From NCBI RefSeq assembly GCF_029891575.1, contig NZ_JARZHF010000002.1, positions 62,001-126,000 of the forward strand: a DNA stretch of 64,000 nt. The letters run 5' to 3'. Position 1 is the first letter of the stretch. Each line of letters opens with the position of its first letter. Of the stretch, positions 16,696-27,231 are shown piece by piece. Origin of the DNA: Salipaludibacillus daqingensis. Its GTDB lineage: Bacteria; Bacillota; Bacilli; Bacillales; Salisediminibacteriaceae. The translations under genes were made by a program, and so were the position numbers. The notes under the pieces were generated by a model. That model ran no database searches. It was given only the letters and a program-made list of their open reading frames with translations, and was not told the origin of the DNA.

Positions 16696-17509
16696 TATTT
16701 TCACTCTTTTCCAAGTCTATTATTCCGAATTGATACGTAGCTGACCGGCGAACATCGACGTGAAAACCGAGTGTTTTAAATCGCAGGCTCTTAAAGTGAT
16801 CTTTTAATATGACTCTTTTTCTAGCGATTCGTTTCGCCTCGTTAATGACTTCAAGTGACAGTGACTGTGCTGAGGAAATATGCCTAATTGGATCAAACCC
16901 ATGTGATTTTTCTACTTCCGTTTCGAACATAGGATCAAAATAAACAATGTCTACACTATTCGTTTGCTGAGACTGAAACCAGGTCAAATGATTAACATGT
17001 AAAACTTCGATTCGCCGCATCGCCTCGTTTAGAGGTTGAAAAGATGATTCATACGTCGATAACCCTTCGCTAACGATGTGAGCAACAATTGGTGAAGATT
17101 CAAGCCCTATCACTTTTCCTTTTTCACCTGTAGCCAAACTAGCAAGCTGAGCGTCTGAGCCTAACCCTAACGTCGCATCAACAACAACGTCGCCTTCTTC
17201 TACGTTACAAATGGAGACGATCGGATCATCTCCGTATCGATATAGCCTTTTCGCACGAAACATCGCCGCATTAGGATGAAAAAAGAACGGCTGATCTCCG
17301 CAACGATGATGAGCTTCAATTCCAGAAGTACGAACAATAAAAATCGTCGTATTCCACTGCTCGATCATCTTTTGGATGGACTTTTTATTTCGCTCAATAA
17401 ATGGTAGCTTCCATTTTACAGCAATGTCGTTCGCTCTTTTAACCATCTGCTCAGATGGACGACCTGTTGTTGTAACGACACCCGACAAAACGTTCGATTC
17501 TTTCTTCAT
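16685..17509 (-). CDS. SAM-dependent methyltransferase, RsmJ-like family
   Basis: A 274-residue class I methyltransferase of the SAM_MT/RsmJ family (E. coli RsmJ methylates 16S rRNA G1516). The SAM-binding segment is DVVVDATLGLGSDAQLAS with VIGLESSPIV, and the catalytic-site motif is VYFDPMFE. The N-terminus (GVVTTTGRPS) and FFHPNAAMFRAKRL are typical of the Firmicutes branch found next to miaA and mutL. Substrate by homology only. The start overlaps the mutL stop (TAATG), so the two are likely co-translated. Confidence 0.85.
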   Translation of the reverse strand: MKKESNVLSGVVTTTGRPSEQMVKRANDIAVKWKLPFIERNKKSIQKMIEQWNTTIFIVRTSGIEAHHRCGDQPFFFHPNAAMFRAKRLYRYGDDPIVSICNVEEGDVVVDATLGLGSDAQLASLATGEKGKVIGLESSPIVAHIVSEGLSTYESSFQPLNEAMRRIEVLHVNHLTWFQSQQTNSVDIVYFDPMFETEVEKSHGFDPIRHISSAQSLSLEVINEAKRIARKRVILKDHFKSLRFKTLGFHVDVRRSATYQFGIIDLEKSENNEK

Positions 17510-19473
17510 TACGACATCACACGTTTAAACATTCGTTCGATTTCGTACGTAGAATAATGAATGACGATCGGACGTCCATGTGGACAAGTGTAAGGATCTT
17601 CACATGTGCGCAACGTTTCAACGAGTTGAAACATCTCATCTCGCGTTAAATGGCGATTAGCTTTAATCGCTGCTTTACAAGACATCAAAATCGCTGCTTC
17701 TTCACGAATTTTACCTATATGAATCGTTCGTTCTGATTTCAATTGTTCCAACATGTCTGAAATCGTTTCTTCCTCCAAACCTTTCGGAAACCATGTCGGG
17801 CAAGAACGGATCACAAATGTTCTCGTTCCAAACGGTTCCATGAACAAACCAACTTTCTCCAATGTATGTTGATATTCTTTAATCAATTCTTCTTCTGCCA
17901 ACGTAAATTCAAACGTTAATGGAACGAGTAAATCTTGTAACTGATTTTCCGTAGACGCTAATTTATCTCGGTAATATTCATATTTGATTCGCTCTTGAGC
18001 AGCATGTTGATCAATCATATATAATCCTTGATCATTTTGCGCTAAGATATACGTTCCATGAAGTTGACCGATCGGATACAAAATCGGTATTCGTGATTCT
18101 TCCTCTGCATCATGATTGGAACCCACACCTTCGTCTTTTTCATACGATTGTTGCGAGACTGTCTCATAACCTTCCGCTTCTTCATGTTCCTCTGTGTTTA
18201 CGTCTTCCGCTTCCCAATCGACTTCTTCATGCACGTTTTTATCGATAAACGCACTCGTCGTTGTTTCCTTTACTGTATGCTTCGCTTCGTAACTTCCTAT
18301 TGTACCCTCATCTGGAGCGTTCTCGCGTCTCGATGATTCCCCTTCAGCGGATTCCTTTTTATCTACTAGTGAATGAGACGAGTCTTGCTGAGAAAAAAAC
18401 GATGGCTCCGCTGACTCAAAAGACAAACTCATCTGTTCCGATTTTTCTCGAACGGATTTTTGTTTTGTCGGACCATCAGGAATTAATTGTATCCTCTTAA
18501 AAACATCACGGATCGATGATGTAATAAGTTGTTGCAATGCTTGTTCTTTGCTAATACGAACTTCTAATTTCGAAGGGTGTACGTTCACATCTAACAAAAT
18601 TGGGTTCATTTCAATATGTAACACAACAAGTGGAAATTTCCCAATCGGAAGTAGTGTATGGTAGCCTTCTTGGATAGCTTTTAACAACGGATAGTTTTTT
18701 ACATAACGCCCGTTTAAAATCGTCGAGATATACGATCGATTTGACCTCGTTATTTCCGGTTTAGCTAAATAACCTTTCACCTTAAAGTCCATTGATTCCG
18801 TTTCTATTTTCACCATTTTCTTTGCAACAGATGATCCGTAAATGGATGCAATCACACGAGGAATATCTCCGTTCCCAGTCGTTTGAAGCATGGTTTTTCG
18901 ATTATGCGTTAGTATAAACGCAATATCTGGATGGGAAAGTGCCATACGGTTAACCACATCTGAAATATGGCCTAACTCTGTATGAATTGTTCGTAAATAT
19001 TTAAGTCGTGCCGGGGTATTATAAAACAATTCCGTCACAAGGATTTCTGTTCCTTTACGAGGGGAGACGGTTTTGCGATGTTTAATATGTCCCCCTTCTA
19101 AATGAATTTCGTGTCCAACTTGTCCTCCTGTACTCGTTTTCAACGTCAGTTTTGATACAGAGGCGATACTAGGCAAGGCTTCTCCACGAAAACCTAGGGT
19201 TTTAATCCGAAATAAGTCACGATCATATTTAATTTTACTCGTAGCATGTCGGAAAAAAGCTCTCTCCAAGTCGTCCTCTTCGATCCCATCACCATCATCA
19301 AGAATGCGAATCGAAGACAACCCGCCTTCTTCAATATCGATCCGGACGTTGGAACTGTTTGCGTCGATTGCATTTTCCACAAGCTCTTTCACTACAGAAG
19401 CAGGTCGTTCAACCACTTCTCCCGCAGCAATTTTATTGGAAAGGAATTCATCTAGTTGTAGAATATTTGCCAT
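17509..19473 (-). CDS. mutL: DNA mismatch repair protein MutL
   Basis: A 654-residue mismatch-repair endonuclease. The N-terminal GHKL ATPase has [15 protein letters not shown] and TLGFRGEAL. The middle linker (about 330-450) is unusually rich in Glu, Ser and Asp. The C-terminal nuclease has the metal motif [12 protein letters not shown] and the zinc-site SCKAAIKA and CPHGRP motifs, so strand nicking is expected, as in organisms without MutH. It starts 11 bp after mutS and continues into the methyltransferase gene. Confidence 0.97.
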   Translation of the reverse strand: MANILQLDEFLSNKIAAGEVVERPASVVKELVENAIDANSSNVRIDIEEGGLSSIRILDDGDGIEEDDLERAFFRHATSKIKYDRDLFRIKTLGFRGEALPSIASVSKLTLKTSTGGQVGHEIHLEGGHIKHRKTVSPRKGTEILVTELFYNTPARLKYLRTIHTELGHISDVVNRMALSHPDIAFILTHNRKTMLQTTGNGDIPRVIASIYGSSVAKKMVKIETESMDFKVKGYLAKPEITRSNRSYISTILNGRYVKNYPLLKAIQEGYHTLLPIGKFPLVVLHIEMNPILLDVNVHPSKLEVRISKEQALQQLITSSIRDVFKRIQLIPDGPTKQKSVREKSEQMSLSFESAEPSFFSQQDSSHSLVDKKESAEGESSRRENAPDEGTIGSYEAKHTVKETTTSAFIDKNVHEEVDWEAEDVNTEEHEEAEGYETVSQQSYEKDEGVGSNHDAEEESRIPILYPIGQLHGTYILAQNDQGLYMIDQHAAQERIKYEYYRDKLASTENQLQDLLVPLTFEFTLAEEELIKEYQHTLEKVGLFMEPFGTRTFVIRSCPTWFPKGLEEETISDMLEQLKSERTIHIGKIREEAAILMSCKAAIKANRHLTRDEMFQLVETLRTCEDPYTCPHGRPIVIHYSTYEIERMFKRVMS

Positions 19474-19484
19474 GTTCGACCTCC

Positions 19485-22139
19485 TTAACGCTTAAGTTTC
19501 CGCTGTAACTTGTCCAACATTTGTATCGCTTCGATCGGGCTCATATGAAGAAGATTTGCCGATGATAATTCTGCCAACACTTTTTCTTCATAGTCTCTCG
19601 TTTTAGATGAAACTTCTTTTTTCGCAGCAATCACTTCTTCTTCAAATAACGTAAGCTGTTCAGGTTCATCATTCTTTTTTGATGGGAAAAAGGAAGCTTC
19701 CGCTTTTTTCAAATCAGCCTCTTCTCCAGACGCTGCTCGCTTCGTCTTGTAGTCCTCCATGTCTGACTGATCTTGTTCAAATTTCGCTAAAATCGTTTTC
19801 GCTCTCGATATGAGCTTCTTTGGAAGGTCAGCAAGTTCAGCCACATAAATTCCGTAGCTTCGATCTGCCGCCCCATCGATCACTTTATGAAGAAACACGA
19901 CGTTCCCGTTTTCTTCCTTTGCAGAGACGTGAACGTTTTTCAGTCTAGGTAGCGCCGCTTCTAACGTCGTTAACTCATGATAGTGTGTCGAAAACAACGT
20001 TTTAGCGCCAATCTCATCGTGAATATATTCGATAATTGCTTGCGCTAACGACATACCATCGTACGTTGATGTGCCTCGACCAATTTCATCTAACAATATC
20101 AAACTATTTCTCGTCGCTTTTGATACGGCGTGTTTTGTTTCAAGCATTTCTACCATAAATGTGCTTTGACCTTGAGCCAAATCGTCAGCAGCACCAATAC
20201 GCGTAAAGATTTGATCAAAAACGAGAAGTTTTGCTTCGCTCGCTGGAATATAACATCCCACTTGAGCCATGATCGAAATTAACGCCAACTGCCGCATGTA
20301 AGTGCTTTTCCCCGCCATGTTCGGCCCAGTTATAAGCAGCAACTCTCGGTCTTCATTTAACACAATATCGTTTGAAATGTAGATCCCTTCATCGATCATT
20401 TTTTCCACAACAGGATGCCTAGCATCACGAATAACCACGTCTCCTGCTGTTTGTAAATCAGGCTTCACGTACTGATTTCGCTCCGCCACTTCAGCAAAAC
20501 TTTGTAACACATCAAATGTACTAATTACATTCGCTAGCTGTTGCAACGGTCTAATGAACGGTTTCACTTGTTCACGAATTTTCATAAACAGTTCATATTC
20601 AAGCTTTTCCGATTTTTCTTCCGCTTCTAAAATCAAGGTTTCCTTTTCTTTCAACTCTTCTGTAATAAACCGCTCCGCATTGGACAACGTTTGCTTACGT
20701 TCATAACGGCCTTCTGGAAGCTGTGGTAAGTTAGGTTTTGTCACTTCAATATAATAACCGAACACTTTATTAAAGCCGACTTTTAACGAACGTATGCCCG
20801 TTGCCTCTTTTTCTTGTTTTTCCAACGCAGCAATCCATGCCTTGCCGTTTTTCATCGCATCACGGTACTCATCTAGTTGCTCGGAATAACCTTCTTTAAT
20901 AAGTCCTCCATCCGTTATGCTAATGGGGCAGTTCTCTTCAATGCTCGCTTCTAACAGCTCGCGAAGATCCTCACAATCCCCTACGTCTTTCATTAACGCC
21001 TTTCCGTAACGACTCTTTAATGACGCAACCGTTTCAAAAATTGCCGGAACTTTCTCCAACGATTTTTTCAGTTGGATTAAGTCTCGCCCATTCACATTTC
21101 CAAAAGCCACTCGTCCGGATAGCCGCTCTAAGTCATACACGCCTTGCAACTGCTCTTGTAACGTTTCTCTTGCAAAAAAATCATCGAACAGTTTCCCAAC
21201 CAGTTCATGCCGCTGCTCAATCGTTTGAGCGTTTAATAACGGTCGCTCGATCCACTGCTTAAGCATACGACCACCCATAGCCGTTCCTGTTTGATCAAGA
21301 ACCCATAGTAACGACCCTTGTTTCTTCTTTTCTCGCAACGTTTCTACTAATTCCAAATTTCGTTTCGAATGGACATCCATCGTCATAAATTCTTGTGGCA
21401 AGTAAAACTGTGCGGCTTGAAGATGATCAAGTGATCGTTTTGTCGTTCGTTTCAAATAACTAATGAGCTGAAAACATGTCGCTTTTATTTTTCCATCAGA
21501 TAATCCTTCCACGAGAGGTAGTCCTTCTGGAACAGGTTCCGTGTGATCTTCAAAAGATAAAGTGACACGAAGTCTGTTTCTTAGTTCTTCTTTCTCTTTT
21601 TCTGAAAAAGATGTTGGGAGGATCACTTCTCGAGGACGAAAACCAGTCATTTCACTTAATAAATCCGTAAAGTCTGCAATCGTCGTCACGAGGATTTCCC
21701 CTGTTGTCATATCCGCCGCGGCTAATCCATATTCGCCACCTACAAACGGTGTAATCGACAAGAGGTAATTATTCTCCTTTTCTCCAACGGCTCTGCCTTC
21801 CATCACAGTACCTGGGGTGATAATTTGTACAACTTCTCTTCTTACAACCCCTTTTGCCTGAGCTGGATCTTCCGTTTGCTCACATACGGCTACTTTATAA
21901 CCTTTTTCAATTAGTTGTGATATGTATAGTTCAGAAGCATGGTGAGGAACGCCACACATCGGAATGCCGGCATCACCTTTTCCTCTTGCTGTTAAAGTGA
22001 TTTCAAGTTCTTTTGCTGCTTTTTTTGCATCATCATAAAACAGTTCATAAAAATCGCCTAAACGAAAAAATAAAAAGGCGTCCTCATAGTCTGCTTTGAT
22101 TCGTAAATATTGTTCCATCATAGGTGTCACCGTTGCCAT
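19485..22139 (-). CDS. mutS: DNA mismatch repair protein MutS
   Basis: An 884-residue mismatch sensor. The N-terminal mismatch-binding domain has the Phe-x-Glu loop in [11 protein letters not shown]. The ATPase has Walker [14 protein letters not shown], Walker [17 protein letters not shown] and STHYHELT. The C-terminal tail carries QLTLFEE, resembling the beta-clamp binding motif of MutS proteins. The ATG at 22139 ([12 protein letters not shown]) fits the known N-terminus better than one 3 codons upstream. It forms an operon with mutL; cotE upstream ends in its own terminator. Confidence 0.97.
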   Translation of the reverse strand: MATVTPMMEQYLRIKADYEDAFLFFRLGDFYELFYDDAKKAAKELEITLTARGKGDAGIPMCGVPHHASELYISQLIEKGYKVAVCEQTEDPAQAKGVVRREVVQIITPGTVMEGRAVGEKENNYLLSITPFVGGEYGLAAADMTTGEILVTTIADFTDLLSEMTGFRPREVILPTSFSEKEKEELRNRLRVTLSFEDHTEPVPEGLPLVEGLSDGKIKATCFQLISYLKRTTKRSLDHLQAAQFYLPQEFMTMDVHSKRNLELVETLREKKKQGSLLWVLDQTGTAMGGRMLKQWIERPLLNAQTIEQRHELVGKLFDDFFARETLQEQLQGVYDLERLSGRVAFGNVNGRDLIQLKKSLEKVPAIFETVASLKSRYGKALMKDVGDCEDLRELLEASIEENCPISITDGGLIKEGYSEQLDEYRDAMKNGKAWIAALEKQEKEATGIRSLKVGFNKVFGYYIEVTKPNLPQLPEGRYERKQTLSNAERFITEELKEKETLILEAEEKSEKLEYELFMKIREQVKPFIRPLQQLANVISTFDVLQSFAEVAERNQYVKPDLQTAGDVVIRDARHPVVEKMIDEGIYISNDIVLNEDRELLLITGPNMAGKSTYMRQLALISIMAQVGCYIPASEAKLLVFDQIFTRIGAADDLAQGQSTFMVEMLETKHAVSKATRNSLILLDEIGRGTSTYDGMSLAQAIIEYIHDEIGAKTLFSTHYHELTTLEAALPRLKNVHVSAKEENGNVVFLHKVIDGAADRSYGIYVAELADLPKKLISRAKTILAKFEQDQSDMEDYKTKRAASGEEADLKKAEASFFPSKKNDEPEQLTLFEEEVIAAKKEVSSKTRDYEEKVLAELSSANLLHMSPIEAIQMLDKLQRKLKR

Positions 22140-22468
22140 AATTATCATCCAACCTTTAGTTCATCATTCTTCTTAAATACGGATTCATTATATCACAAGA
22201 GCTCCTATTGATTAATTCATTCATGCTAGAAAACTTACAAAAATTCAAAAGACAGTGAGCTTATGAAGCTTATCATTTCGACGGTATCAAAATTTGAAAG
22301 CACACTTTAAAACAATCTCGTATATATCCTTAAGCTTAAAATAAAAACACACAGCTAAAAGAGTCCTGCTTCTCCCCAGCCTTTCCGCAAACATCCTATG
22401 ATAACAGAACATTTTCCATACAAAAAAAGAGAGAGAAAATCTCGCTTTCTCCCTCGGTGCTTTTTGTT
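22140..22468. other. cotE-mutS intergenic region
   Basis: Apart from the cotE terminator (22422-22455) nothing recognisable is seen. The mutS promoter should lie here, but no box was convincing by eye. Confidence 0.4.
22422..22455 (-). terminator. cotE terminator
   Basis: Stem GAGAGAGAAA/TTTCTCCCTC (one G-U pair in the minus-strand RNA), followed by TTTTTTT on the minus strand. Confidence 0.75.
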
Positions 22469-23041
22469 CTATTCATCTAGCTCTCCCGTTAAGAAGTTAG
22501 GGTCTAAATCCTCAAACTGTTCATCTTCAATTGGATCATCCCACAGCTCTTCATTCCACTGATCAGATGTTCCTTCAGGATTTACTTGTACGGCGATTTT
22601 TGTTTCACCAATGACCTCGACTAGGAACTCTCTTTCCACTTGGACCGTTAAATCTCTTCCATTTTCAGCGATAAGCGCTTCTAGTGTATTTGGTTGTTGG
22701 ATCGTGCGAGCAATCACTTCAAGATCTTCAGATAAAATATCGCTGTCTTGCATGACAAGAGGGACCACATCTGTATAGCTAACAGTTTCTGTCGCTACAC
22801 TTGTTTTCGTATTACCTGAATACGAAAACCAGCTATTGATGTCATACGTCCCTTTAATTTCAACTGCATCCCCCTTCTTTTTTGAGACATACTTGTGGTT
22901 AATGATCCAGCACCCTAATATACTCGTAGGCTTATCTTGCGGCGTAATCGTATGCTTCGTTTCGGAAAACTTACGCCCTTTTCCACAAACGGCCTTCGTA
23001 ATGATTTCTCTGTAATGTACATCTTTGTCTGATTCTGACAT
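22469..23041 (-). CDS. cotE: Outer spore coat morphogenetic protein CotE
   Basis: A 190-residue protein matching CotE, which assembles the outer coat around the forespore in the mother cell. Typical segments are YREIITKAVCGKGRKFS near the start, SILGCWIINHKY, and the central NTKTSVATETVSYTDVVPL. The C-terminus is strongly acidic (DDPIEDEQFEDLDPNF), where CotE contacts other coat proteins. The ATG at 23041 follows GAGGAGG. It lies upstream of mutS as in B. subtilis. Confidence 0.96.
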   Translation of the reverse strand: MSESDKDVHYREIITKAVCGKGRKFSETKHTITPQDKPTSILGCWIINHKYVSKKKGDAVEIKGTYDINSWFSYSGNTKTSVATETVSYTDVVPLVMQDSDILSEDLEVIARTIQQPNTLEALIAENGRDLTVQVEREFLVEVIGETKIAVQVNPEGTSDQWNEELWDDPIEDEQFEDLDPNFLTGELDE

Positions 23042-23538
23042 CGCTTTTCCTCCTCACACATAAAGTGGACTTCTACCTATCGGATATTGTTCCTCTTTGA
23101 CTCGTGTCACCTCAATCTGATTATGACCGAAAGTCAATCTTCCACCTATGCTTATTCTCTCCCTCATTCACTGATACTCTCGTTGACGTGGGATCAAAAT
23201 AAGCTATGAACATTGAACATTATGAAAGATTACAAGATTTACATTTCATCGTATGCAAGACAAATGACTAGTGTGCGATGATTTGCAGGAAAGTGATCCA
23301 CTTAAGAAATACTCGTATCATGAGAGCTCAAATTATGTATATGACCAATTATTCCAAAACATGATGAAAGACAAACGTAAATTTAAATGAATTACATTTA
23401 CACCCCATCTAAGTCCCGAGGATACAAGGATATCTCTATAAAAAATATGATTGAGTATATGATTTTATTATAATAACTACCATTCTTTTTTAAAAGATTC
23501 GGTCTGAGACGTGCTATACACCCTTTTAAAAATAATTA
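23042..23538. other. Divergent intergenic region between cotE and ktrAB
   Basis: About 500 bp with no supported frame. It should hold the mother-cell promoter(s) of cotE on the minus strand, but none was clear by eye. Confidence 0.4.
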
Positions 23539-23567
23539 TTGACAAGTGTGAAGGAGAGGAGTAAATT
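23539..23567 (+). promoter_or_regulatory. Putative sigma-A promoter of ktrAB
   Basis: TTGACA (23539-23544), 17-bp spacer, TAAATT (23562-23567). The -35 box is perfect and the -10 box matches 4 of 6. A TATAAT at 23573-23578 is too far from the TTGACA to pair with it. Both would start the transcript just before the riboswitch. Confidence 0.45.
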
Positions 23568-23597
23568 ACTCTTATAATTACATATATATTACCTTTT

Positions 23598-23736
23598 ATC
23601 GCTTAATTTGTTTGTTAATAACAAAGCGGAGGAACCAATACTTTGACAAATAGGTATACTACTTGTCTAGGGGTGAATCTTGTTAAAGAAGGGGGACTCT
23701 CACCCTCCTAATCCGACAGCTAACTTCGTAAGCGTT
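23598..23736 (+). ncRNA. Cyclic di-AMP riboswitch (ydaO/yuaA type)
   Basis: The conserved blocks of the ydaO-yuaA element occur in order: TCGCTTAAT, AAAGCGGAGGAACCAA, GGGGTGAATC, then CACCC, TAATCCGACAGCTAAC and TTCGTAAGCG. The GCTTA at the start pairs with TAAGC at the end to close the aptamer. In B. subtilis the same element precedes ktrAB, and c-di-AMP binding turns expression off. A terminator follows before ktrA, consistent with transcription control. Confidence 0.95.
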
Positions 23737-23758
23737 TAGAGAGAAAGGTCCTATTGTT

Positions 23759-23790
23759 AAGGCCTTTTTAAGAGAGGCCTTTTTTATTTT
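23759..23790 (+). terminator. Riboswitch-controlled terminator before ktrA
   Basis: AAGGCCT / AGGCCTT stem with a 9-nt loop, followed by a T-run, ending about 20 bp before the ktrA start. It would be favoured when c-di-AMP is bound. An upstream AAAGG (around 23744) could compete for part of the stem. Confidence 0.8.
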
Positions 23791-23809
23791 GTTATTTGGA
23801 GATGAAAAG

Positions 23810-24472
23810 ATGAACAAAAAAAGACAGTTTGTTGTGATCGGACTTGGACGTTTTGGTGGCAGTGTATGTAAAGAGCTAATTGAGCAAGGGAATGAAGTAC
23901 TAGCAATGGATATGGATGAACAAAAAGTCAATGACTACTCAAGGATTGTCACTCATGCTGTGGTCGCTGACTCCACAGATGAAGCAACTCTGCGATCGTT
24001 AGGTGTTCGAAACTTCGACTTCGCCGTAGTCGCTATTGGTGACAACCTTCAAGCTAGCATATTAACAACGCTGTTGTTAAAAGAATTTGAAATCAAAAAT
24101 GTATGGGTTAAGGCGAAAAATAATTACCACCAGAAAGTTCTCGAAAAAATAGGGGCAGATAAAGTGATTCACCCAGAAAGTGATATGGGAAGAAGAGTTG
24201 CGCAACAAATGTCTGACGAGAATGTGATCGATTTTATCGAATTATCCTCAGATTACAGCATTGTTGAATTAATTGCAGTTTCTAAACTGGAAGGGAAAAC
24301 ATTAATCGATTTAGACATTAGAGCTCGTTTTGGCATTACCATTTTAGCGATAAAAAATGGTGATGATATTAATGTTTCTCCCGACCCTGACTATCGAATA
24401 ACTGCTGGTGAACTTCTTATTGTTATCGGACATAATAAAGATATTAAACGATTTGAAGAAGTGGACATGTAA
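23810..24472 (+). CDS. ktrA: KtrA, cytosolic regulator of the Ktr potassium channel
   Basis: A 220-residue RCK protein (B. subtilis KtrA 222). The N-terminal Rossmann domain carries VVIGLGRFGGSVCKEL, the GxGxxG nucleotide (ATP/ADP) site, with acidic DMDE after the second strand. The C-terminal RCK_C domain (about 135-220) is where c-di-AMP binds in KtrA proteins. It forms an octameric ring that gates KtrB. The ATG at 23810 follows GGAG; a longer frame upstream overlaps the terminator. Expression is under the c-di-AMP riboswitch, so the same signal acts on both gene and protein. Confidence 0.96.
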   Translation: MNKKRQFVVIGLGRFGGSVCKELIEQGNEVLAMDMDEQKVNDYSRIVTHAVVADSTDEATLRSLGVRNFDFAVVAIGDNLQASILTTLLLKEFEIKNVWVKAKNNYHQKVLEKIGADKVIHPESDMGRRVAQQMSDENVIDFIELSSDYSIVELIAVSKLEGKTLIDLDIRARFGITILAIKNGDDINVSPDPDYRITAGELLIVIGHNKDIKRFEEVDM

Positions 24473-24563
24473 AACAATGGAATATTTAAAACTAAACTCA
24501 CTCCACTAACTTTTCTCTATAAAGTACCGTGAGTTATACTAACAAATGAATGAAGGGCTAGCT

Positions 24564-25919
24564 ATGTGGGAGTTTAAAAAATTAAATTCAATCAAATTAT
24601 CATCCGTACAAATGGTCGTAGTATTTTACTTTGGCGCCGTATTTTTATCAACGATATTAATAAGTTTACCTATTGCTTTAAAGCCAGGAGTAACATGGAC
24701 ATTCATTGATGCTTTATTTACTGCAGTAAGTGCTGTCAGTGTCACAGGGTTGACCGTTGTCTCTACTGCAGAAACTTTCAGTGTCCCGGGGGTATTTATT
24801 TTAGCCTTTATCCTTCAGTTTGGCGGAATTGGTATTATGACACTTGGGACGTTTATTTGGGTTATTTTAGGAAGGAAAATTGGCTTTCGTGAAAGAAAAT
24901 TAATCATGACAGATCAAAATAGACATACTTTCTCTGGTTTAGTTCGCCTTATGCTACAAATTTTATCCATGTTTTTAGTTGTAGAAGCGATTGGTACTGT
25001 CATTCTTGGAGTATATTTTATTAATTATTTCCCAACGTGGCAAGATGCGTTCGTTCAAGGATTTTTTGGTGCTGTGAGCGCTGCTACCAATGCTGGTTTT
25101 GATATTACCGGAGAATCTCTTGCCCCATTTGCTAATGATTATTTTGTTCAGACGATAAATATACTTCTATTGATATTTGGTGCCATTGGTTTTCCTGTCT
25201 TACTTGAAATAAAAGAGATGCTGTTACACAAAAAAGAGGAAGGAAAATTTCGTTTCTCTTTATTTACTAAAATTACTTCTTTTACATTTTTTGCATTAGC
25301 ATTCATAGGGTCCATATTAATTTATTTTTTTGATAAAAATCATTTCTTTTCTGATAAATCTTGGCACGAAACGCTATTTTATTCGGTATTTCAGTCTGTT
25401 ACTACGAGAAATGGTGGCTTAGCTACAATGGATGTGGCTGAATTTACCTTATCCACTCAAATGGTACAAAGCGTATTAATGTTTATCGGAGCTTCACCTA
25501 GTAGTGTTGGTGGGGGCATAAGAACAACGACATTTGCGATTGCAATTTTAGCCATTTATTCATTTGCAAAAGGACGACAATCTATAAAAGTATTTAAACG
25601 TGAAATAGATGCTGATGATATTACCAAATCATTTATTGTTATTATAGTAGCTTCGATGCTTTGGGGATCATCGATAATTTTGTTAGCACATCTGGAGCCA
25701 TTTCCTTTAATGGAGATTATATATGAAGTCAGTTCTGCTTTTGGAACAACAGGATTATCGATGGGGATCACACCAGAATTGAGTACCCCTAGCAAGATAG
25801 TAATTATCTCGTTAATGTTTATTGGTAGGATTGGAATTTTCTCATTCTTGTTTCTTATTCGTGGGAATACTTCTGCTGAACCTTACCATTATCCAAAGGA
25901 AAGAGTTATTATCGGCTAA
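24564..25919 (+). CDS. ktrB: KtrB, membrane subunit of the Ktr potassium channel
   Basis: A 451-residue potassium transporter of the Trk/Ktr/HKT family. Four repeated pore loops are visible: SVTGLTVV, ATNAGFD, TTRNGGLA and GTTGLSMG, each with the filter glycine. The flexible gate loop of the third repeat is FIGASPSSVGGGIRTTT. The start is the ATG at 24564 with GAAGGG 7 nt before it, rather than an ATG 18 bp upstream. It lies 91 bp behind ktrA in the same riboswitch-led transcript. It supports potassium uptake in osmotic or salt stress. Confidence 0.95.
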   Translation: MWEFKKLNSIKLSSVQMVVVFYFGAVFLSTILISLPIALKPGVTWTFIDALFTAVSAVSVTGLTVVSTAETFSVPGVFILAFILQFGGIGIMTLGTFIWVILGRKIGFRERKLIMTDQNRHTFSGLVRLMLQILSMFLVVEAIGTVILGVYFINYFPTWQDAFVQGFFGAVSAATNAGFDITGESLAPFANDYFVQTINILLLIFGAIGFPVLLEIKEMLLHKKEEGKFRFSLFTKITSFTFFALAFIGSILIYFFDKNHFFSDKSWHETLFYSVFQSVTTRNGGLATMDVAEFTLSTQMVQSVLMFIGASPSSVGGGIRTTTFAIAILAIYSFAKGRQSIKVFKREIDADDITKSFIVIIVASMLWGSSIILLAHLEPFPLMEIIYEVSSAFGTTGLSMGITPELSTPSKIVIISLMFIGRIGIFSFLFLIRGNTSAEPYHYPKERVIIG

Positions 25920-25969
25920 TTTTAACTTAGTCAGCTTTATTTTTCTTAAGGACTAGTTTGTCTGTCGTC

Positions 25970-27094
25970 TTAATAAGCAACATCTAAAATGTTCTCGCTT
26001 GTTAAGACGGCATAAAGTCCCGCATTTCCTCTCTCTATCACTTGCTGCTTCCATTTTTCATCATCCGGGTAAAACAGTCCACGAAAGTCGCTTTTGATTT
26101 GGTCTTCCTCTTCTTTTCTAATCGCTCCTTTAAAATACAACTGGTTTTCATTGATCATCGTTTGTGTACAATGAATTAAACTCATTAAAGAATCACCGAT
26201 CGTTCCAAATTCGAAAAGACAAATAGTCGGGTTTATATTAGGATTGAACTGTTTTGTTTTTCCAAGAAGATAGTCTTTTGAGTCACCAGTAACGTCTTCA
26301 TCCGATACTTTTTTCACAAGTGAAAAGGATAGATCTCGTTGCAACTCTTCTTCCGTTCTTTCATCATCCTCCATAAAAAATATCGTCAGTTCATCTTTTT
26401 TCTCCCCACCTGTATGCATATCGATGTGTAGAAGGTGATTATACTTTTTAACCCAGCTTAAATATCTTGTTTTAAATTTTATCGTCGGTTCATCATACTC
26501 CTGTCCTCCGTAAAAAATGCTCGTTGGATAAGAATACTGTGCATCAGGAGCGTTTTTAAACTTTTGTAAATCTTCTACTGAATATGTTTCTTTTAATTGC
26601 TCAGCTAATAATTTGTTATGTTCGGTAACATTCGTTATTTTTTTCGATGGAACAAAGATTTTTTCGTACGTAGGGTCAAATTCAACCGAACTACTATGAA
26701 CACTATCCCAGTCATCTAGATAATTTCTATTTAAGTCCACGTTATTTTCAGATACTCTTCTTCCATTTCTCATCCCCCACGGATTCACTGCATGCACAAG
26801 GCGCAGTCCCGTTGTGTTTGGATTTATATATGGTAAATACGTTTCCATAAATAGGTGTAACATGGCACTTCCCGTATAACCTTCTATGCCATGTTCACCC
26901 GTTGTTATAATAATTAAGTGTTCGTTTTCCTCTATCGCATCTGCATGGAGAATGTCAGTTGTGTTGTCGTTTTCTACCTTGCCTATATGATAAGTTTCTA
27001 AAGTCGCATTAGGCCAATATTTTTTTGCATTATTCAACTGTTCTCGAAACTTAGACCGAGATTCTTCATAACTTTCACTGAAATACTTTTTCAT
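25970..27094 (-). CDS. DUF2817 / M14-like zinc carboxypeptidase family protein
   Basis: A 374-residue protein of the DUF2817 family, related to M14 carboxypeptidases and aspartoacylase-like amidohydrolases. Likely zinc ligands lie in TTGEHGIEGYTG and LLHIDMHTGG. RRVSENNVDLNRNYLDD is the conserved substrate-binding stretch with Asn-Arg, and LFEFGTIG carries a possible catalytic Glu. No signal peptide is seen, so it should be cytosolic. The substrate is unknown. It converges with ktrB and is not part of the ymcA operon; it is absent from this place in B. subtilis. Confidence 0.82.
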   Translation of the reverse strand: MKKYFSESYEESRSKFREQLNNAKKYWPNATLETYHIGKVENDNTTDILHADAIEENEHLIIITTGEHGIEGYTGSAMLHLFMETYLPYINPNTTGLRLVHAVNPWGMRNGRRVSENNVDLNRNYLDDWDSVHSSSVEFDPTYEKIFVPSKKITNVTEHNKLLAEQLKETYSVEDLQKFKNAPDAQYSYPTSIFYGGQEYDEPTIKFKTRYLSWVKKYNHLLHIDMHTGGEKKDELTIFFMEDDERTEEELQRDLSFSLVKKVSDEDVTGDSKDYLLGKTKQFNPNINPTICLFEFGTIGDSLMSLIHCTQTMINENQLYFKGAIRKEEEDQIKSDFRGLFYPDDEKWKQQVIERGNAGLYAVLTSENILDVAY

Positions 27095-27180
27095 TGCCTA
27101 TTACACCTTCCGTCTTAAAATATCACTACAATCACTCATTTCACTTAAAAGGCTCAATTAAACATCATGCCAAACAAATG

Positions 27181-27213
27181 AAAAAACCGCACCTTCTATA
27201 AAGAAGATACGGT
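27181..27213 (-). terminator. miaB-ymcA terminator
   Basis: ACCG...CTTCT / AGAAG...CGGT hairpin followed on the minus strand by TTTTTT, 18 bp past the ymcA stop. Confidence 0.75.
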
Positions 27214-27231
27214 ACGTTAGTTATTATTTGA

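Noticed and set aside
17480-17494. LexA-like CGACAAAACGTTCG near the methyltransferase start
   Set aside because: The left half-site does not match CGAAC and the site lies inside the coding sequence.
23539-23578. TTGACA with TATAAT as the ktrAB promoter pair
   Set aside because: The spacer would be 28 bp. TAAATT at 17 bp is the better partner for the TTGACA.
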